A stretch of 64,000 nucleotides of DNA from Neptunicella marina. Lineage in GTDB: Bacteria > Pseudomonadota > Gammaproteobacteria > Enterobacterales > Alteromonadaceae. The position numbers and the translations under genes are program-made. The DNA lies in contig NZ_JACNEP010000012.1 in assembly GCF_014270035.1 (NCBI RefSeq), positions 47,893-111,892 of the forward strand. Reading direction: 5' to 3'. The first letter of the stretch is position 1, and every line of letters begins with the position of its first letter. Below the pieces are notes generated by a model. It saw only the letters and a program-made list of their open reading frames with translations. It did not search any database and was not told the origin of the DNA. Shown piece after piece: positions 1 to 8,485 of this stretch.

Positions 1-825
1 CGGGTACAGCAGATGGCCGACCACCGTATCGAACAAGCTCGCCAGGAATTCGAGACTTTAAAGGAAGAACTCCGCAAAGAGTTGACCCATGCCGACAACA
101 CCATGGCGCAACTAACTGCCCGACAACGGGACCTGGAGAACCAGACCGAACGGCTGAGCAAAGAAAAAAGCGAGCAAAGTCGGTCCCTGGAAGACGCGCG
201 TGTCAGCCTGGCCAAGGCCGAGTCCCAGCGGGACGAAGCTGCTGCACGGATTGTTGAATTGAAGGAGAGCGTTGCGGAACTCAAACAAGAAAATAAGGAT
301 ATCCGCGATCATTTCGAACATTACCAGCAGCGTACTGCCGAAGACCGCCAGCAGGAGCGCGAACAATTCCGTTCAGTTAACCAGGGGCTGAACGATCAGA
401 TCCAGGATCTGCAACACCGGCTCGCCCAGGCTGAGTCGAGAGCGTCAGAGCTGTTTGACGCCAATGTGCAGTTACAACGACATGCCGATGAATTAAAACG
501 GGCCAATGGGGCGCTAAATAGCGACGTGAAGGGAAAGATAGAAGATGTCCAGAACCTGAAACACGAGCTTGAAGAAGCCGTGGCAAAGTGCCGGGAATAC
601 CAGCATCAAAATGATCATTTGGCGCAAAACATGGCCGTGCTCACCACTCAGAAAGCTGATGTTGATAAGCAAGTGGCCGTCTTATCCCAAACACTGGAGA
701 CCACAAAAACCGAATTGAAAACCACCCAGGATAAAGCGGCGCTTCTGATCGACGAGAATAAAGTCATTCTTCAGGAAAAAGCCGTGATCCAAGGTCAATT
801 TAAACAGCTCCAAAGTTCGCTGTAG
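1..825 (+). CDS. KfrA-like coiled-coil protein, 5' end outside the window
   Basis: The reading frame is already open at base 1 (Arg-Val-Gln-Gln before the first Met at 13), so the gene starts upstream and only its C-terminal part, about 274 residues, is visible. This part is almost entirely charged heptad-like helix rich in Glu, Gln, Lys and Ala with almost no Pro or Gly, so it is a long coiled coil. The composition resembles the C-terminal part of KfrA-type proteins, whose N-terminal DNA-binding domain would lie off-window. KfrA-like genes often sit beside tyrosine recombinases at the ends of integrative elements, and that fits the broken gene at 1356. The codon usage is more GC-rich than in the downstream genes, suggesting transfer. 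Without the N-terminus the family call is tentative. An unrelated coiled-coil protein is possible. Confidence 0.6.
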   Translation, partial: RVQQMADHRIEQARQEFETLKEELRKELTHADNTMAQLTARQRDLENQTERLSKEKSEQSRSLEDARVSLAKAESQRDEAAARIVELKESVAELKQENKDIRDHFEHYQQRTAEDRQQEREQFRSVNQGLNDQIQDLQHRLAQAESRASELFDANVQLQRHADELKRANGALNSDVKGKIEDVQNLKHELEEAVAKCREYQHQNDHLAQNMAVLTTQKADVDKQVAVLSQTLETTKTELKTTQDKAALLIDENKVILQEKAVIQGQFKQLQSSL

Positions 826-944
826 CCGGATGGATGTATTTTGAGCGCCCGGCAGCTTAATGGTGGAATCGTCGTAGCTCATCAAATTTGTCGGTTCTTC
901 CACTTGAAGCTTCTGTGCTTCTTCACATCAAGGATCTTTTGCCA

Positions 945-1277
945 ATGAATCTGCTGTCAATTTTCACAATATTTGTAATTACTGCGGTTGCCGAAATTGT
1001 AGGTTGTTATCTGCCGTGGCTGGTACTGAAACAGAACAAGTCGGTATGGTTGTTAATTCCTGCTGCGCTTTCGCTGGCGTTATTTGCGTGGCTGTTGACG
1101 CTTCACCCAACGGCGGCAGGTCGCACTTATGCTGCCTATGCGGGCATATATCTGGGCGTTGCTCTCCTCTGGTTGCGTATTGTTGACGGAGTGGCGCTCA
1201 CCCGTTGGGACATCGCGGGGGCTTTGGTCGCATTGGTAGGGGTTACCATCATCGTTATACAGCCAACGGCCGGTTAG
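945..1277 (+). CDS. UPF0060 (YnfA-like) small membrane protein
   Basis: This is a 110-residue hydrophobic protein with four predicted membrane helices and the family signatures [14 protein letters not shown] near the N-terminus and [19 protein letters not shown] in the middle. Length and pattern match the UPF0060/YnfA family, which is related to small multidrug resistance-type proteins. A transport or efflux role is likely but the substrate is unknown. The frame is open back to 888, but ATG at 945 gives the usual family N-terminus and follows an AAGGA sequence at 929-933. It lies 119 bases after the KfrA-like gene on the same strand and before a broken gene, so it may be cargo of a mobile element. 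Confidence 0.85.
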   Translation: MNLLSIFTIFVITAVAEIVGCYLPWLVLKQNKSVWLLIPAALSLALFAWLLTLHPTAAGRTYAAYAGIYLGVALLWLRIVDGVALTRWDIAGALVALVGVTIIVIQPTAG

Positions 1278-1355
1278 GCAAGGCGCCATAATGTTGAATA
1301 ATATCAGCCGCTTATGCTCAAAGTGGCTAAATCCAACGCTTTTACCGGCCGGACC

Positions 1356-2093
1356 TCAACGTTCCGCTATCCGAATGGCCATATCACTTGTGGTATTAGA
1401 CAAGAAAATGGCAAATTCCTCGCCACCAATCCGACCAATAGTATCAAAGGGTCTTATTTCCTGTTGGAGTGATTGGGCTAGCTTTTTAAGTACCAGATCG
1501 CCAATTTGATGACCAAAGTTATCATTAATTGATTTAAAAAAATCCACATCAATAATCATTAACGACATAGGTACAGACGCATTTTCGCAATTATTAAGGC
1601 TGGTTTTAACGGTTTCAACAAAGCTTCGCCGATTCGCCACCTGGGTTAATTCATCGGTAAGTGCCATATATTTATATGAAGAGAGGGAAGACTGCAGTGT
1701 TTGTTGGGTTACTTTCTGTTTGGTAATGTCTTTTATATGCACTAACAAGTAACCGTTTTGGTTGAGTTGTTCGGAAAAGATAAACCAGCGGCCGTCAACA
1801 AAATCCACTTCAAATAATCGGTATTCTCGTGAACGCCTGACGCTGCGAACATATTTTAGAAATGCATCAATATTACCTGAATCAACTTTTATACCACGGC
1901 CAGTGGCTTGATTAATTTTTAAAATATCCTCAAAGCAAAGCTTGCCAACATCGGAACGATTGATGGACATAATGTCCAGATAAGCATCATTACAATAAAC
2001 CAACTGATCCCGGTCATTAAATAATCCATATCCATCATTTTTAGAATGGATAAACGACATCAGAACATCGACGTAATCGTTTGTGTTGTTCAT
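1356..2093 (-). pseudogene. Truncated PAS-GGEEF diguanylate cyclase
   Basis: The protein has an N-terminal PAS-like sensor (about residues 15-125, ending DITKQK), the linker LTDELTQVANRR, and a GGEEF domain with an RPFD inhibitory I-site five residues before GGEEF at about 222-226. The reading frame stops about 20 residues after GGEEF, so roughly 60-70 C-terminal residues of the cyclase fold are missing, including the region that reads SIGTA and ALYEAKSSGRN in the intact paralogue at 17257-18192. The product is probably inactive. ATG at 2093 was chosen over the upstream TTG at 2120 because it aligns with the paralogue's start. The break lies against the UPF0060/KfrA segment, which implies an insertion or deletion at about 1350-1360. 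Confidence 0.8.
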
Positions 2094-2418
2094 ACAAAAC
2101 CAGTAAATCGCTAATCTCAAAATTAATTTTAGTCTAAAAGATTCAATCAGCTATTTTTTGAAAATCAACCGGATACGGTCAGCTACTCAATGTTCGAAAT
2201 TATTATTTAATTAAATTTAATTCTAAAGAGTAGAGCACCAATGTAAGTGCAAACAAGGACTAACTATTAAATAAAGCAATATAATTAATTTAACATAATA
2301 TACATTATGAGAATATGCATAAAATTATCAGAATGGCAGAATCACTATATACGTGTATATAGGTCGCACGTCTCACTGTCATTTTGCGCACAGCGTGTTT
2401 GTTATTAAATGGTTTGAG

Positions 2419-2522
2419 TTCGAAAATTGTCGCTGGGACATTATTAGGATGTGCAGCTACGTGAAATCTGAATCAGTCTTCTTGGAGCTAGCTCAAATAT
2501 TTCACGTAGCGCAGTTTTCGAA
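2419..2522. repeat. Nested inverted repeats (cruciform-like)
   Basis: An inner pair of perfect 12-bp arms, GCTACGTGAAAT at 2456-2467 and its reverse complement at 2499-2510, encloses a 31-bp loop. The loop contains two small palindromes, CTGAATCAG (2468-2476) and GAGCTAGCTC (2485-2494). An outer pair of perfect 8-bp arms, TTCGAAAA at 2419-2426 and TTTTCGAA at 2515-2522, surrounds it. There is no T-run, so it does not look like an ordinary terminator. It could be a recombination site, a protein-binding site or a remnant of a small mobile element. Confidence 0.7.
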
Positions 2523-2566
2523 ATGGAGAATTTAGATTCGCTTACTCAGTTCAAGTAGACGTTGTT

Positions 2567-2580
2567 ATCCCGGCCGGGAT
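2567..2580. repeat. 14-bp perfect palindrome ATCCCGGCCGGGAT
   Basis: A GC-rich perfect palindrome in otherwise AT-rich DNA lies 70 bases beyond the stop of the DUF3037 gene. It is followed at once by the near-palindrome GATATTTTTCGAAAATATC. The pair could form a factor-independent 3' end for the minus-strand defence operon or a binding site. I cannot distinguish these from sequence alone. Confidence 0.5.
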
Positions 2581-2650
2581 ATTTTTCGAAAATATCGCAG
2601 GATTTCACAGGCTAAGATAAGTTAATGGAAATGCTTCAGAGTTAAGAGGC

Positions 2651-3511
2651 TTAGTGTCTTTGCTCTGGAGTTTCAGTTACAAGATCTGCTTTTGCAAATC
2701 TCAGAATGCCCTCCATATTATCGAACTGATCAACATTGACACCTAAATGTTTTATCTCGCCCACAATATGGTCATACACCTGAACAAAGTTGGCTCTATC
2801 GAGAGTTGGGCGTTCAACGGCAAATAATGCTCTATCTGGCATGACAACATTATTATTTATTAATTTTTGAATTCGATTAACCCACAGCTCGCCGTGTTCA
2901 GCAGCCTTCAAGGGAGTAAGTTGATCGAAAGCCAATGGTTTGATCACACGAATACCCTGCTCTGTTTTTCGAACAAATGGTACAGTGATGTCGAAAATAC
3001 CGGCCTTTAAAGTCTTCTCAACATATTTAACAGGTAATTTAGTTTTGAAAGTTTGCCTCAACACCCTAACCATTTGCTTTTCGCGATAATCATCATTAAC
3101 GAAATTGCGAGCAACAAAACGCTGATACAGGTTTTCAAGTTCTACTATGTCGTTTTCTTCACCCATCTTCCGCCCAACATTGCCGAAATGAACTACAGAT
3201 TCGCGATGACGCGTTAATTCACCAAAGTAATCAACCAGTTGTTTACCGCGTATACCATGGTCAATGCAGTATTGTTGGATACGGTCTAATTCAGCGGTAA
3301 AGGTATCAATCGCATTCTTGTATAGTTTCCCATCCAAGTCTTCGAAAAACTGAGTTACACGGCCAAAGCGCTTGGGAGCGAGTTTAAATAAAAATCTTCC
3401 TGTCTTGGGTGCGATCAACACTACACCTACATTGGCAAACTCTCTGGTTTCAATAAAGGGCATAAAGCGCACGACTGCGTATTGATAAACAGTATTGAAA
3501 TTGCTTTTCAT
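2651..3511 (-). CDS. DUF3037 family protein
   Basis: This is a 286-residue protein starting with the DUF3037-like pattern YAVVRFMPFIETREFANVGVV followed by LIAP and a FKLAPKRFGRV segment. No catalytic motif is recognisable. It starts inside the end of the HipA-like kinase gene with a 4-base ATGA overlap (3508-3511), so the two are translationally coupled and probably work together. Proteins of this family commonly accompany HipA-like kinases, which suggests a partner, substrate or regulator role. This last point is inference. It is the distal gene of the hsdRMS operon. The biochemical function is unknown. Confidence 0.7.
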   Translation of the reverse strand: MKSNFNTVYQYAVVRFMPFIETREFANVGVVLIAPKTGRFLFKLAPKRFGRVTQFFEDLDGKLYKNAIDTFTAELDRIQQYCIDHGIRGKQLVDYFGELTRHRESVVHFGNVGRKMGEENDIVELENLYQRFVARNFVNDDYREKQMVRVLRQTFKTKLPVKYVEKTLKAGIFDITVPFVRKTEQGIRVIKPLAFDQLTPLKAAEHGELWVNRIQKLINNNVVMPDRALFAVERPTLDRANFVQVYDHIVGEIKHLGVNVDQFDNMEGILRFAKADLVTETPEQRH

Positions 3512-4239
3512 CGTAGAGCCCTCCAGAAGTCAACATGTTTGAATGCGTCCAATACTACCCTTATTCGTTCTATTTCGCCAAGCGCATTAGGTATCTCGTC
3601 TAGCCACTCCCTCGGAATGGAGCCAATAATTGCATCCAAATCGTTTAGAGTTTGTGCAAATTTTGCCGTGTAATAGTCCCGATCGATTTCAGGCTCAAAC
3701 ATATCGGCTTGGCCTTTAAACATAAAGTTAGCGACATGAAAGTCCTTGTGATTTTGTACACTAAAGTTAGGTTCAAATGCCAAATTATGATCAAATATTA
3801 CAAGTGATGCAGAGACAAGATTGAAATACAAGTTGGGGTTTCCACCACTTTCAGTAAGTGTTCTATCGCCATTATGAATCCAGTAATCGAACATGAACAA
3901 ATCCCTTAGAACTTGACGGTCAGAGCGATATAACAATTCGACATTAACTTCAATCAAACAAGGTTTTAAAACTGAACCGAATGCGACACCGCTACCAAGA
4001 CTCATCAATAAGTCTGCGTCATATTCAACTAAAAAGTCATCAATATTAACCAATGCAAAATCAGGGATAGCTAAACCAAAACGCTGTCCTAAATTTGCGG
4101 CTATCCATTCATACAAACAACCTTTGAATGTTGCATTGAGGCGTTTAACTACGTATTGATTATTATCATCACCCAAGCAAAGCCAAGGTTCAGTTTTGCC
4201 TTGTGTCATTTTTTGTTGGATTTCGATGATGTTAATCAT
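3508..4239 (-). CDS. HipA-like (HipA_2 type) protein kinase
   Basis: A 243-residue protein with the layout of a minimal HipA-type Ser/Thr kinase: a candidate ATP-binding Lys in YVVKRL (about residue 32), the catalytic-loop-like DYWIHNGDRTLTESGGNPNL with Asp at about 125, and FDHNLAF with the metal-binding Asp at about 150. It is much shorter than classical HipA (about 440 residues) and lacks the N-terminal subdomain, consistent with the compact HipA_2 family. The frame extends to a TTG at 4260, but ATG at 4239 has an AGGT ribosome-binding sequence and is preferred. It lies directly after an uncharacterised gene of the type I restriction operon and overlaps the DUF3037 gene by four bases. A role in toxicity or phage defence is inference. 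No HipB-like antitoxin is next to it. Confidence 0.75.
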   Translation of the reverse strand: MINIIEIQQKMTQGKTEPWLCLGDDNNQYVVKRLNATFKGCLYEWIAANLGQRFGLAIPDFALVNIDDFLVEYDADLLMSLGSGVAFGSVLKPCLIEVNVELLYRSDRQVLRDLFMFDYWIHNGDRTLTESGGNPNLYFNLVSASLVIFDHNLAFEPNFSVQNHKDFHVANFMFKGQADMFEPEIDRDYYTAKFAQTLNDLDAIIGSIPREWLDEIPNALGEIERIRVVLDAFKHVDFWRALR

Positions 4240-4274
4240 TGGCTGTTTACCTAAAAGCAATTGATTTCAAATCT

Positions 4275-5162
4275 TTAGCCACGGGCCCAACCCAGTTCGA
4301 CTAATACAAACCAAAGGCAGTTTAGTGCCAGATTGGCGTCTTCCTGAGAGACAGGTCGAGTTTTATGCTTTTCCTTCTCATTACTTTTACCACGTGGATG
4401 CAGCCTGCGAACAATCTCTGCACTGTGGATAATCAAGTCTTGTCCGTTTGCATTGGAGTTTTTAGCATTAGCTTGATTCTTTTTAATCCGATGGTTAATT
4501 CCCTGGCCCAATTCTAATTCTAAGTTATCTGCCAGTGTACCCAACACAATAGACAATGCGTTTCTGCAAGCATCGACAGTTTCGATTGCGCCAATTCTGT
4601 TAGCGGCTATTTCAACATTCTCAAGTGCATCTTGTATTAGCGTTTGGGCAATTTCAGGCACCTGGTTTAACATAAGTTCCGGAACCGCCCCAAAGCTGGT
4701 CATGGCTTTCAGGGTCAATAATGGTTTGCCATCAAATTGCGTTTCAATGGATAAGATTTTCCAATAGGTATGATGAGGCGATTTGCCTAAAATAACTTTG
4801 GGTAATGGTGATAATTGACGCAGTGAAGTAAGAGAGTCTGCGTTATAACTGGTAGCTTCGAGTTCTTGTGCTTCACCTTGATCCCACCCTACTCGCTTTA
4901 AATCAGTTCGTCCAAAATCATGGACATGCCAAGGGTCATTGCGGCCTAAAACCTCAGTGTAGACTCTGCCTCGACGAATTTTGGTAATGGGATCAAAGCT
5001 ATCTTCGCGAAAAATCATACTTGTTGAAGTACGACCCTGTTGCATCTCAACACCGACAAGTTCTATCGGCATAAGTGGCACATGGTAATTTATCGCTATG
5101 CCCGCGCTACTATTGCCTTCATACAGTCGGCCGGAGCGCTTGCATATTCCTAGTTCATTCAT
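4275..5162 (-). CDS. Uncharacterised protein in restriction operon
   Basis: I do not recognise this protein of about 295 residues. The N-terminal half is beta-rich and polar (GRNDPWHVHDFGRTDLKRVG, SPHHTYWKILSIET). The C-terminal half is mostly helical: a long helix from about residue 170, a charged region (HRIKKNQANAKN, then HSAEIVRRLHPRGK), and a final hydrophobic helix NLALNCLWFVLVELGW. This helical part faintly resembles C-terminal domains of abortive-infection or HEPN-type proteins, but the similarity is weak and unproven. A TTG at 5180 is in frame, and ATG at 5162 with an AGGCG upstream is preferred. It sits between hsdS and the HipA-like kinase on the same strand with short gaps, so it belongs to the same transcription unit. 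Confidence 0.7.
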   Translation of the reverse strand: MNELGICKRSGRLYEGNSSAGIAINYHVPLMPIELVGVEMQQGRTSTSMIFREDSFDPITKIRRGRVYTEVLGRNDPWHVHDFGRTDLKRVGWDQGEAQELEATSYNADSLTSLRQLSPLPKVILGKSPHHTYWKILSIETQFDGKPLLTLKAMTSFGAVPELMLNQVPEIAQTLIQDALENVEIAANRIGAIETVDACRNALSIVLGTLADNLELELGQGINHRIKKNQANAKNSNANGQDLIIHSAEIVRRLHPRGKSNEKEKHKTRPVSQEDANLALNCLWFVLVELGWARG

Positions 5163-5204
5163 AAATTTCGCCTGTGACAATATTTTTCAACTCATTAATA
5201 GTGT

Positions 5205-6974
5205 TCATAACACCTGTTCCACAATGGCGTCGGTGAGGTGCAGTTGGGTGGTTTGGGCTTGGTTTAAATGGGCTTTCAGTGAGTCACATAAGGCCATTAA
5301 CTTATCAACTTTAGCGACTATGCGTTTTTGTTCTTCGAGCGGAGGAACTGGAGATACTTTCTTTTTTAAATCCCCTAGTAGTAAGTTATTTATCGCACTA
5401 CCGCCTGACTTATTTAGAAAATTGTGAGTTTCTGACTGAATAAATAAAGCCGCAAACCTGTTATAAATATAACCTTTGGCAACTTTTATAACTGCCACGC
5501 TTTTTTGAAAAGTAGTTTTCCTAGTGAAGTCATTATTTTCAACTAGCGCCATTTTCCCAATCGTAGCACCTGTATTTACCATACATATATCACCAGGTTC
5601 TAAGTTAGTCCTTTGATGAACCTCAGAAAATTCAGAAAACTCTATTTGTCTGGCTTTTTCGTAAACCAACTTTCCATTTTGAATATCTTTTGCAGATAAA
5701 AAGTAATAGCCAGAACCTTCCAAATTTACACAATCTCCGTGTTTCCCATCCGTAATTAACAACGTAATTTCCTGTAAACGACTCCAACTCCACCCCGATG
5801 GCAGGGCATATGGCTTTTCTTCCTCTGTGATGGGGGGCAGTGGCTTTTGCTTTTTGATTTTACCGGCTTTGATTAGGGCCTGTTTTTCTGCAGCGATGCA
5901 CTCCAGTAGTTTGGAAGCGGGTTCGTCGTTGGGGTCTTGTTTGACGAGTTTGCCCATAACGGCCAGTTGCAGGATGGTTTGCTTTAGCTGGTCGATGCTG
6001 TCGTCATTTGTAAACAGTACGTCAAAGTGGGCGCTGATGCGCAGCCAGCTGTCGTTGAGTTCATCGGCGCATTTGGCGTTGGTCAGGGTAGCTAGCAGGG
6101 TTTCAACTAAGGTCTGATGCGCCTGAATACTGGCCTCGGTCTCCGTCTCTAACTGATCACATAGGGCCATTAATTCATCTACTTTAGAAACAATGCGATA
6201 TTGTTCGGACAAAGGCGGTAAATTGATAATCAGCTCGCTGAACCTGTTAGAAGAGATTCCTCCTATTATCCCTGTCATTGCTTCACTAAATTGACAAAAA
6301 AACGTAGGTGACAAGTATGTATATAAAATAAATTTAGAACTTACATCTCCAAATAATTCATTAGCAAAAAGTTTATTCCCGAAACAAATATCTTGGTTGG
6401 CAATGCCGCATTTCTTACCAGCACTCCCTCCTTCTGCACAGATTAAAACAGAGTTACTGTGCGCTATTTTGAATTTAGGTTCATCGAAAGGTATTAGGAC
6501 ACCATTGTTGTAATCGAGAGACTTATATCCATAATCAACATCTTTTGTGGCAATAAATGGTAAGCCACTATCTAATCCAGTATATTTTTGTTCCTTTAAA
6601 CGAGAATTTACGCTATTACCGTTAAAAATATTACCTATATTTCCTAACCTAATAAAAGCCGATCCATCGGGTAACTCAAACGGTTTTTCATCTTCAGTAA
6701 CTGGCGGCAATTGCTTTTGCTTTTTTATTTTGCCTTCTTTTACTAATCTGGATTTTTCCGCTTCTATCTTTTTAAGCAACTCACTAGCTGGTTCATCATT
6801 GGGGTTTTGTGGGACCAATTTACCGCGCACCGCCAGCTCCAGAATCAGTTCCCGCATCTTTTTAATACCATAAATATCCAGCTTGCTGGTGCGTCCTCGT
6901 CCGGCGGCGGATTTGGTTTTGACCGCCGAGGTCCAGATATCCAGATTTTCGGTAATTATCGACTCCACAGACAT
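5205..6974 (-). CDS. hsdS: Type I restriction-modification specificity subunit HsdS
   Basis: This 589-residue protein recognises the two half-sites of a bipartite DNA target for the type I complex. It is internally duplicated. NPNDEPASELLKKI...GKIKKQKQLPP at about residues 57-92 recurs as NPNDEPASKLLECI...GKIKKQKPLPP in the middle. Each copy precedes a target recognition domain that ends in a conserved helix (LPPLSEQYRIVSKVDELMALCD, then VPPLEEQKRIVAKVDKLMALCD). It is longer than many HsdS (400-460), with an N-terminal extension before the first repeat. The start ATG overlaps the hsdM stop by one base (TGATG at 6972-6976), showing translational coupling. Both recognition domains (about 5350-5800 and 6200-6650) are more AT-rich than the scaffold, as expected for exchangeable modules. 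Confidence 0.95.
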   Translation of the reverse strand: MSVESIITENLDIWTSAVKTKSAAGRGRTSKLDIYGIKKMRELILELAVRGKLVPQNPNDEPASELLKKIEAEKSRLVKEGKIKKQKQLPPVTEDEKPFELPDGSAFIRLGNIGNIFNGNSVNSRLKEQKYTGLDSGLPFIATKDVDYGYKSLDYNNGVLIPFDEPKFKIAHSNSVLICAEGGSAGKKCGIANQDICFGNKLFANELFGDVSSKFILYTYLSPTFFCQFSEAMTGIIGGISSNRFSELIINLPPLSEQYRIVSKVDELMALCDQLETETEASIQAHQTLVETLLATLTNAKCADELNDSWLRISAHFDVLFTNDDSIDQLKQTILQLAVMGKLVKQDPNDEPASKLLECIAAEKQALIKAGKIKKQKPLPPITEEEKPYALPSGWSWSRLQEITLLITDGKHGDCVNLEGSGYYFLSAKDIQNGKLVYEKARQIEFSEFSEVHQRTNLEPGDICMVNTGATIGKMALVENNDFTRKTTFQKSVAVIKVAKGYIYNRFAALFIQSETHNFLNKSGGSAINNLLLGDLKKKVSPVPPLEEQKRIVAKVDKLMALCDSLKAHLNQAQTTQLHLTDAIVEQVL

Positions 6975-8443
6975 CAGGCATTGCCCTCTTTGGACAGGAC
7001 TTCGGCTAGTATGCCATTAAGCTGGTCACGCAGGATTTGGATTTGTTGCTGCTGGTCGGCGTATTGGGCGAGCAACTCTTCCGGGTCGTGGTTTTCCACT
7101 TCGCCTACATGGGGGTTTTTAATGTCCAGATTAAAGTTACGGGTAATGACCTCTTCGATAGAGACTTTCCAGGCCTGCTCGTTTTCGACCCGGCTGGCAA
7201 AGCCGTCTGCCTCACTGCCCCACCAGTCGATTTCGGTCTGAAATTCTTCAAACTTCATGGGTTTGGTTTTGGAATAGTTTTTAACGCCTTCCGGGTAAGG
7301 GTGCTCGTAAAACCAGATGTCTTTGGTGGGTGTGCCTTTGGCAAAGAACAGGATATTGGTTTTAATGCCGGTATAGGGGTTAAAAACACCATTGGGCAGG
7401 CGCACTATGGTGTGCAGGTTACATTCTTCGGTCAGCAGCTTTTTGATTTTGGTCTTTACGCCCTCACCAAACAGGGTGCCGTCGGGCAATACCACGGCGG
7501 CACGTCCACCGTCTTTGAGCACTTCGATAATCAGTTGCAGAAACAGATCGGCGGTTTCGCGGGTTTGCATCTCAGAGGGGAAATTTTTCTCGATGCCGTC
7601 TTCTTCTGTGCCGCCAAAAGGCGGGTTGGTGACAATTACATCGTAAATGGCATCCCAACTGGAAAGGGGCTTATTTAAGGTGTTGTCGTGGCGGATTTGC
7701 ACCGGTACTTCAATGCCGTGCAGCATCATATTGGTGGTGGCTAAAAGGTGCGGTAACTGCTTTTTCTCGACCCCATGAATTTGCTTTTGCAGGGTTTGAT
7801 GGCCACTGCCGGTATTGACGTAATTATTGCGAACATGGTCTACCGAACAGGCCAGAAAGCCCCCCGTACCGCAGGCCGGGTCAAATATTTGTTCGCCTAA
7901 TTGGGGATCCAAACGATTGACCATAAAACGGGTCACCGCTCGCGGCGTATAGAACTCCCCGGCATTACCTGCGGCTTGCAGGTCACGCAAAATTTGCTCG
8001 TAAATGTCACCGAACACGTGACGCTCTCTGGAATCGGTAAAATCCACCTCATTAAGCTTGTTGATCACCTGGCGCAGCAGCGTGCCGTTTTTCATGTAGT
8101 TGAACGCATCACTAAAGGCTTCGCGCACTACAAAGCCACGCGGATTCTTATCAATGGGAGCAACCAGGTTTTTCAGATCCGGGAACAGGTCGTCATTGAC
8201 GAATTCCATCAGTTCGTCACCGGTAATACCCTGCCCGTCTGCGGCCCAGTTTCGCCACAGGTATCTATCCGGAATTGGGGGACGGTAGTCATCCAATTCA
8301 AGTTCCAGTTCTTCTTCCTGGGCATCAAAGATTTTTAAAAACAACAGCCAGGAAAGCTGGCCTAAGCGCTGGGCGTCGCCGTCTACACCTGCGTCTTTAC
8401 GCATAATGTCCTGGATGGATTTAATGACAGTACTGATAGACAT
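6974..8443 (-). CDS. hsdM: Type I restriction-modification DNA methyltransferase HsdM
   Basis: This 489-residue N6-adenine methyltransferase carries an N-terminal helical HsdM domain (residues 1-140), the SAM-binding motif DPACGTGGF (188-196) and the catalytic NPPF motif (273-276). The region AGEFYTPRAVTRFMV before motif I is typical of HsdM. It is intact and of normal length, so the complex should protect host DNA. It lies between hsdR and hsdS on the minus strand, 42 bases after hsdR, and its stop codon overlaps the hsdS start. Confidence 0.97.
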   Translation of the reverse strand: MSISTVIKSIQDIMRKDAGVDGDAQRLGQLSWLLFLKIFDAQEEELELELDDYRPPIPDRYLWRNWAADGQGITGDELMEFVNDDLFPDLKNLVAPIDKNPRGFVVREAFSDAFNYMKNGTLLRQVINKLNEVDFTDSRERHVFGDIYEQILRDLQAAGNAGEFYTPRAVTRFMVNRLDPQLGEQIFDPACGTGGFLACSVDHVRNNYVNTGSGHQTLQKQIHGVEKKQLPHLLATTNMMLHGIEVPVQIRHDNTLNKPLSSWDAIYDVIVTNPPFGGTEEDGIEKNFPSEMQTRETADLFLQLIIEVLKDGGRAAVVLPDGTLFGEGVKTKIKKLLTEECNLHTIVRLPNGVFNPYTGIKTNILFFAKGTPTKDIWFYEHPYPEGVKNYSKTKPMKFEEFQTEIDWWGSEADGFASRVENEQAWKVSIEEVITRNFNLDIKNPHVGEVENHDPEELLAQYADQQQQIQILRDQLNGILAEVLSKEGNA

Positions 8444-8485
8444 GTTACTACTCGTTATTGTTATGGTTGTAAGGCCGGAAAAATG

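Larger units (their letters stand above)
2094..2650. other. Long palindrome-rich intergenic region
   Basis: There is no convincing gene in these 557 bases. The part near 2094-2350 is AT-rich and should hold the promoter of the truncated cyclase. From 2419 to 2598 there are several nested inverted repeats, listed separately. A 60-codon open frame at 2353-2535 on the plus strand has no recognisable domain and lies across the inverted repeats, so I do not call it a gene. The region separates the defence operon from the broken cyclase gene and could contain the island boundary. Confidence 0.6.

Noticed and set aside
682..903. 73-codon minus-strand frame overlapping the KfrA-like gene end
   Set aside because: Most of it is antisense to the coiled-coil coding sequence. 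No family resemblance and no clear ribosome-binding site.
2353..2535. 60-codon open frame in the intergenic region
   Set aside because: It has no recognisable domain and lies across the inverted repeats, so I treat it as chance.
7037..7678. 213-codon plus-strand frame inside hsdM
   Set aside because: It is antisense to an intact hsdM with all methyltransferase motifs and is a shadow of its codon pattern.
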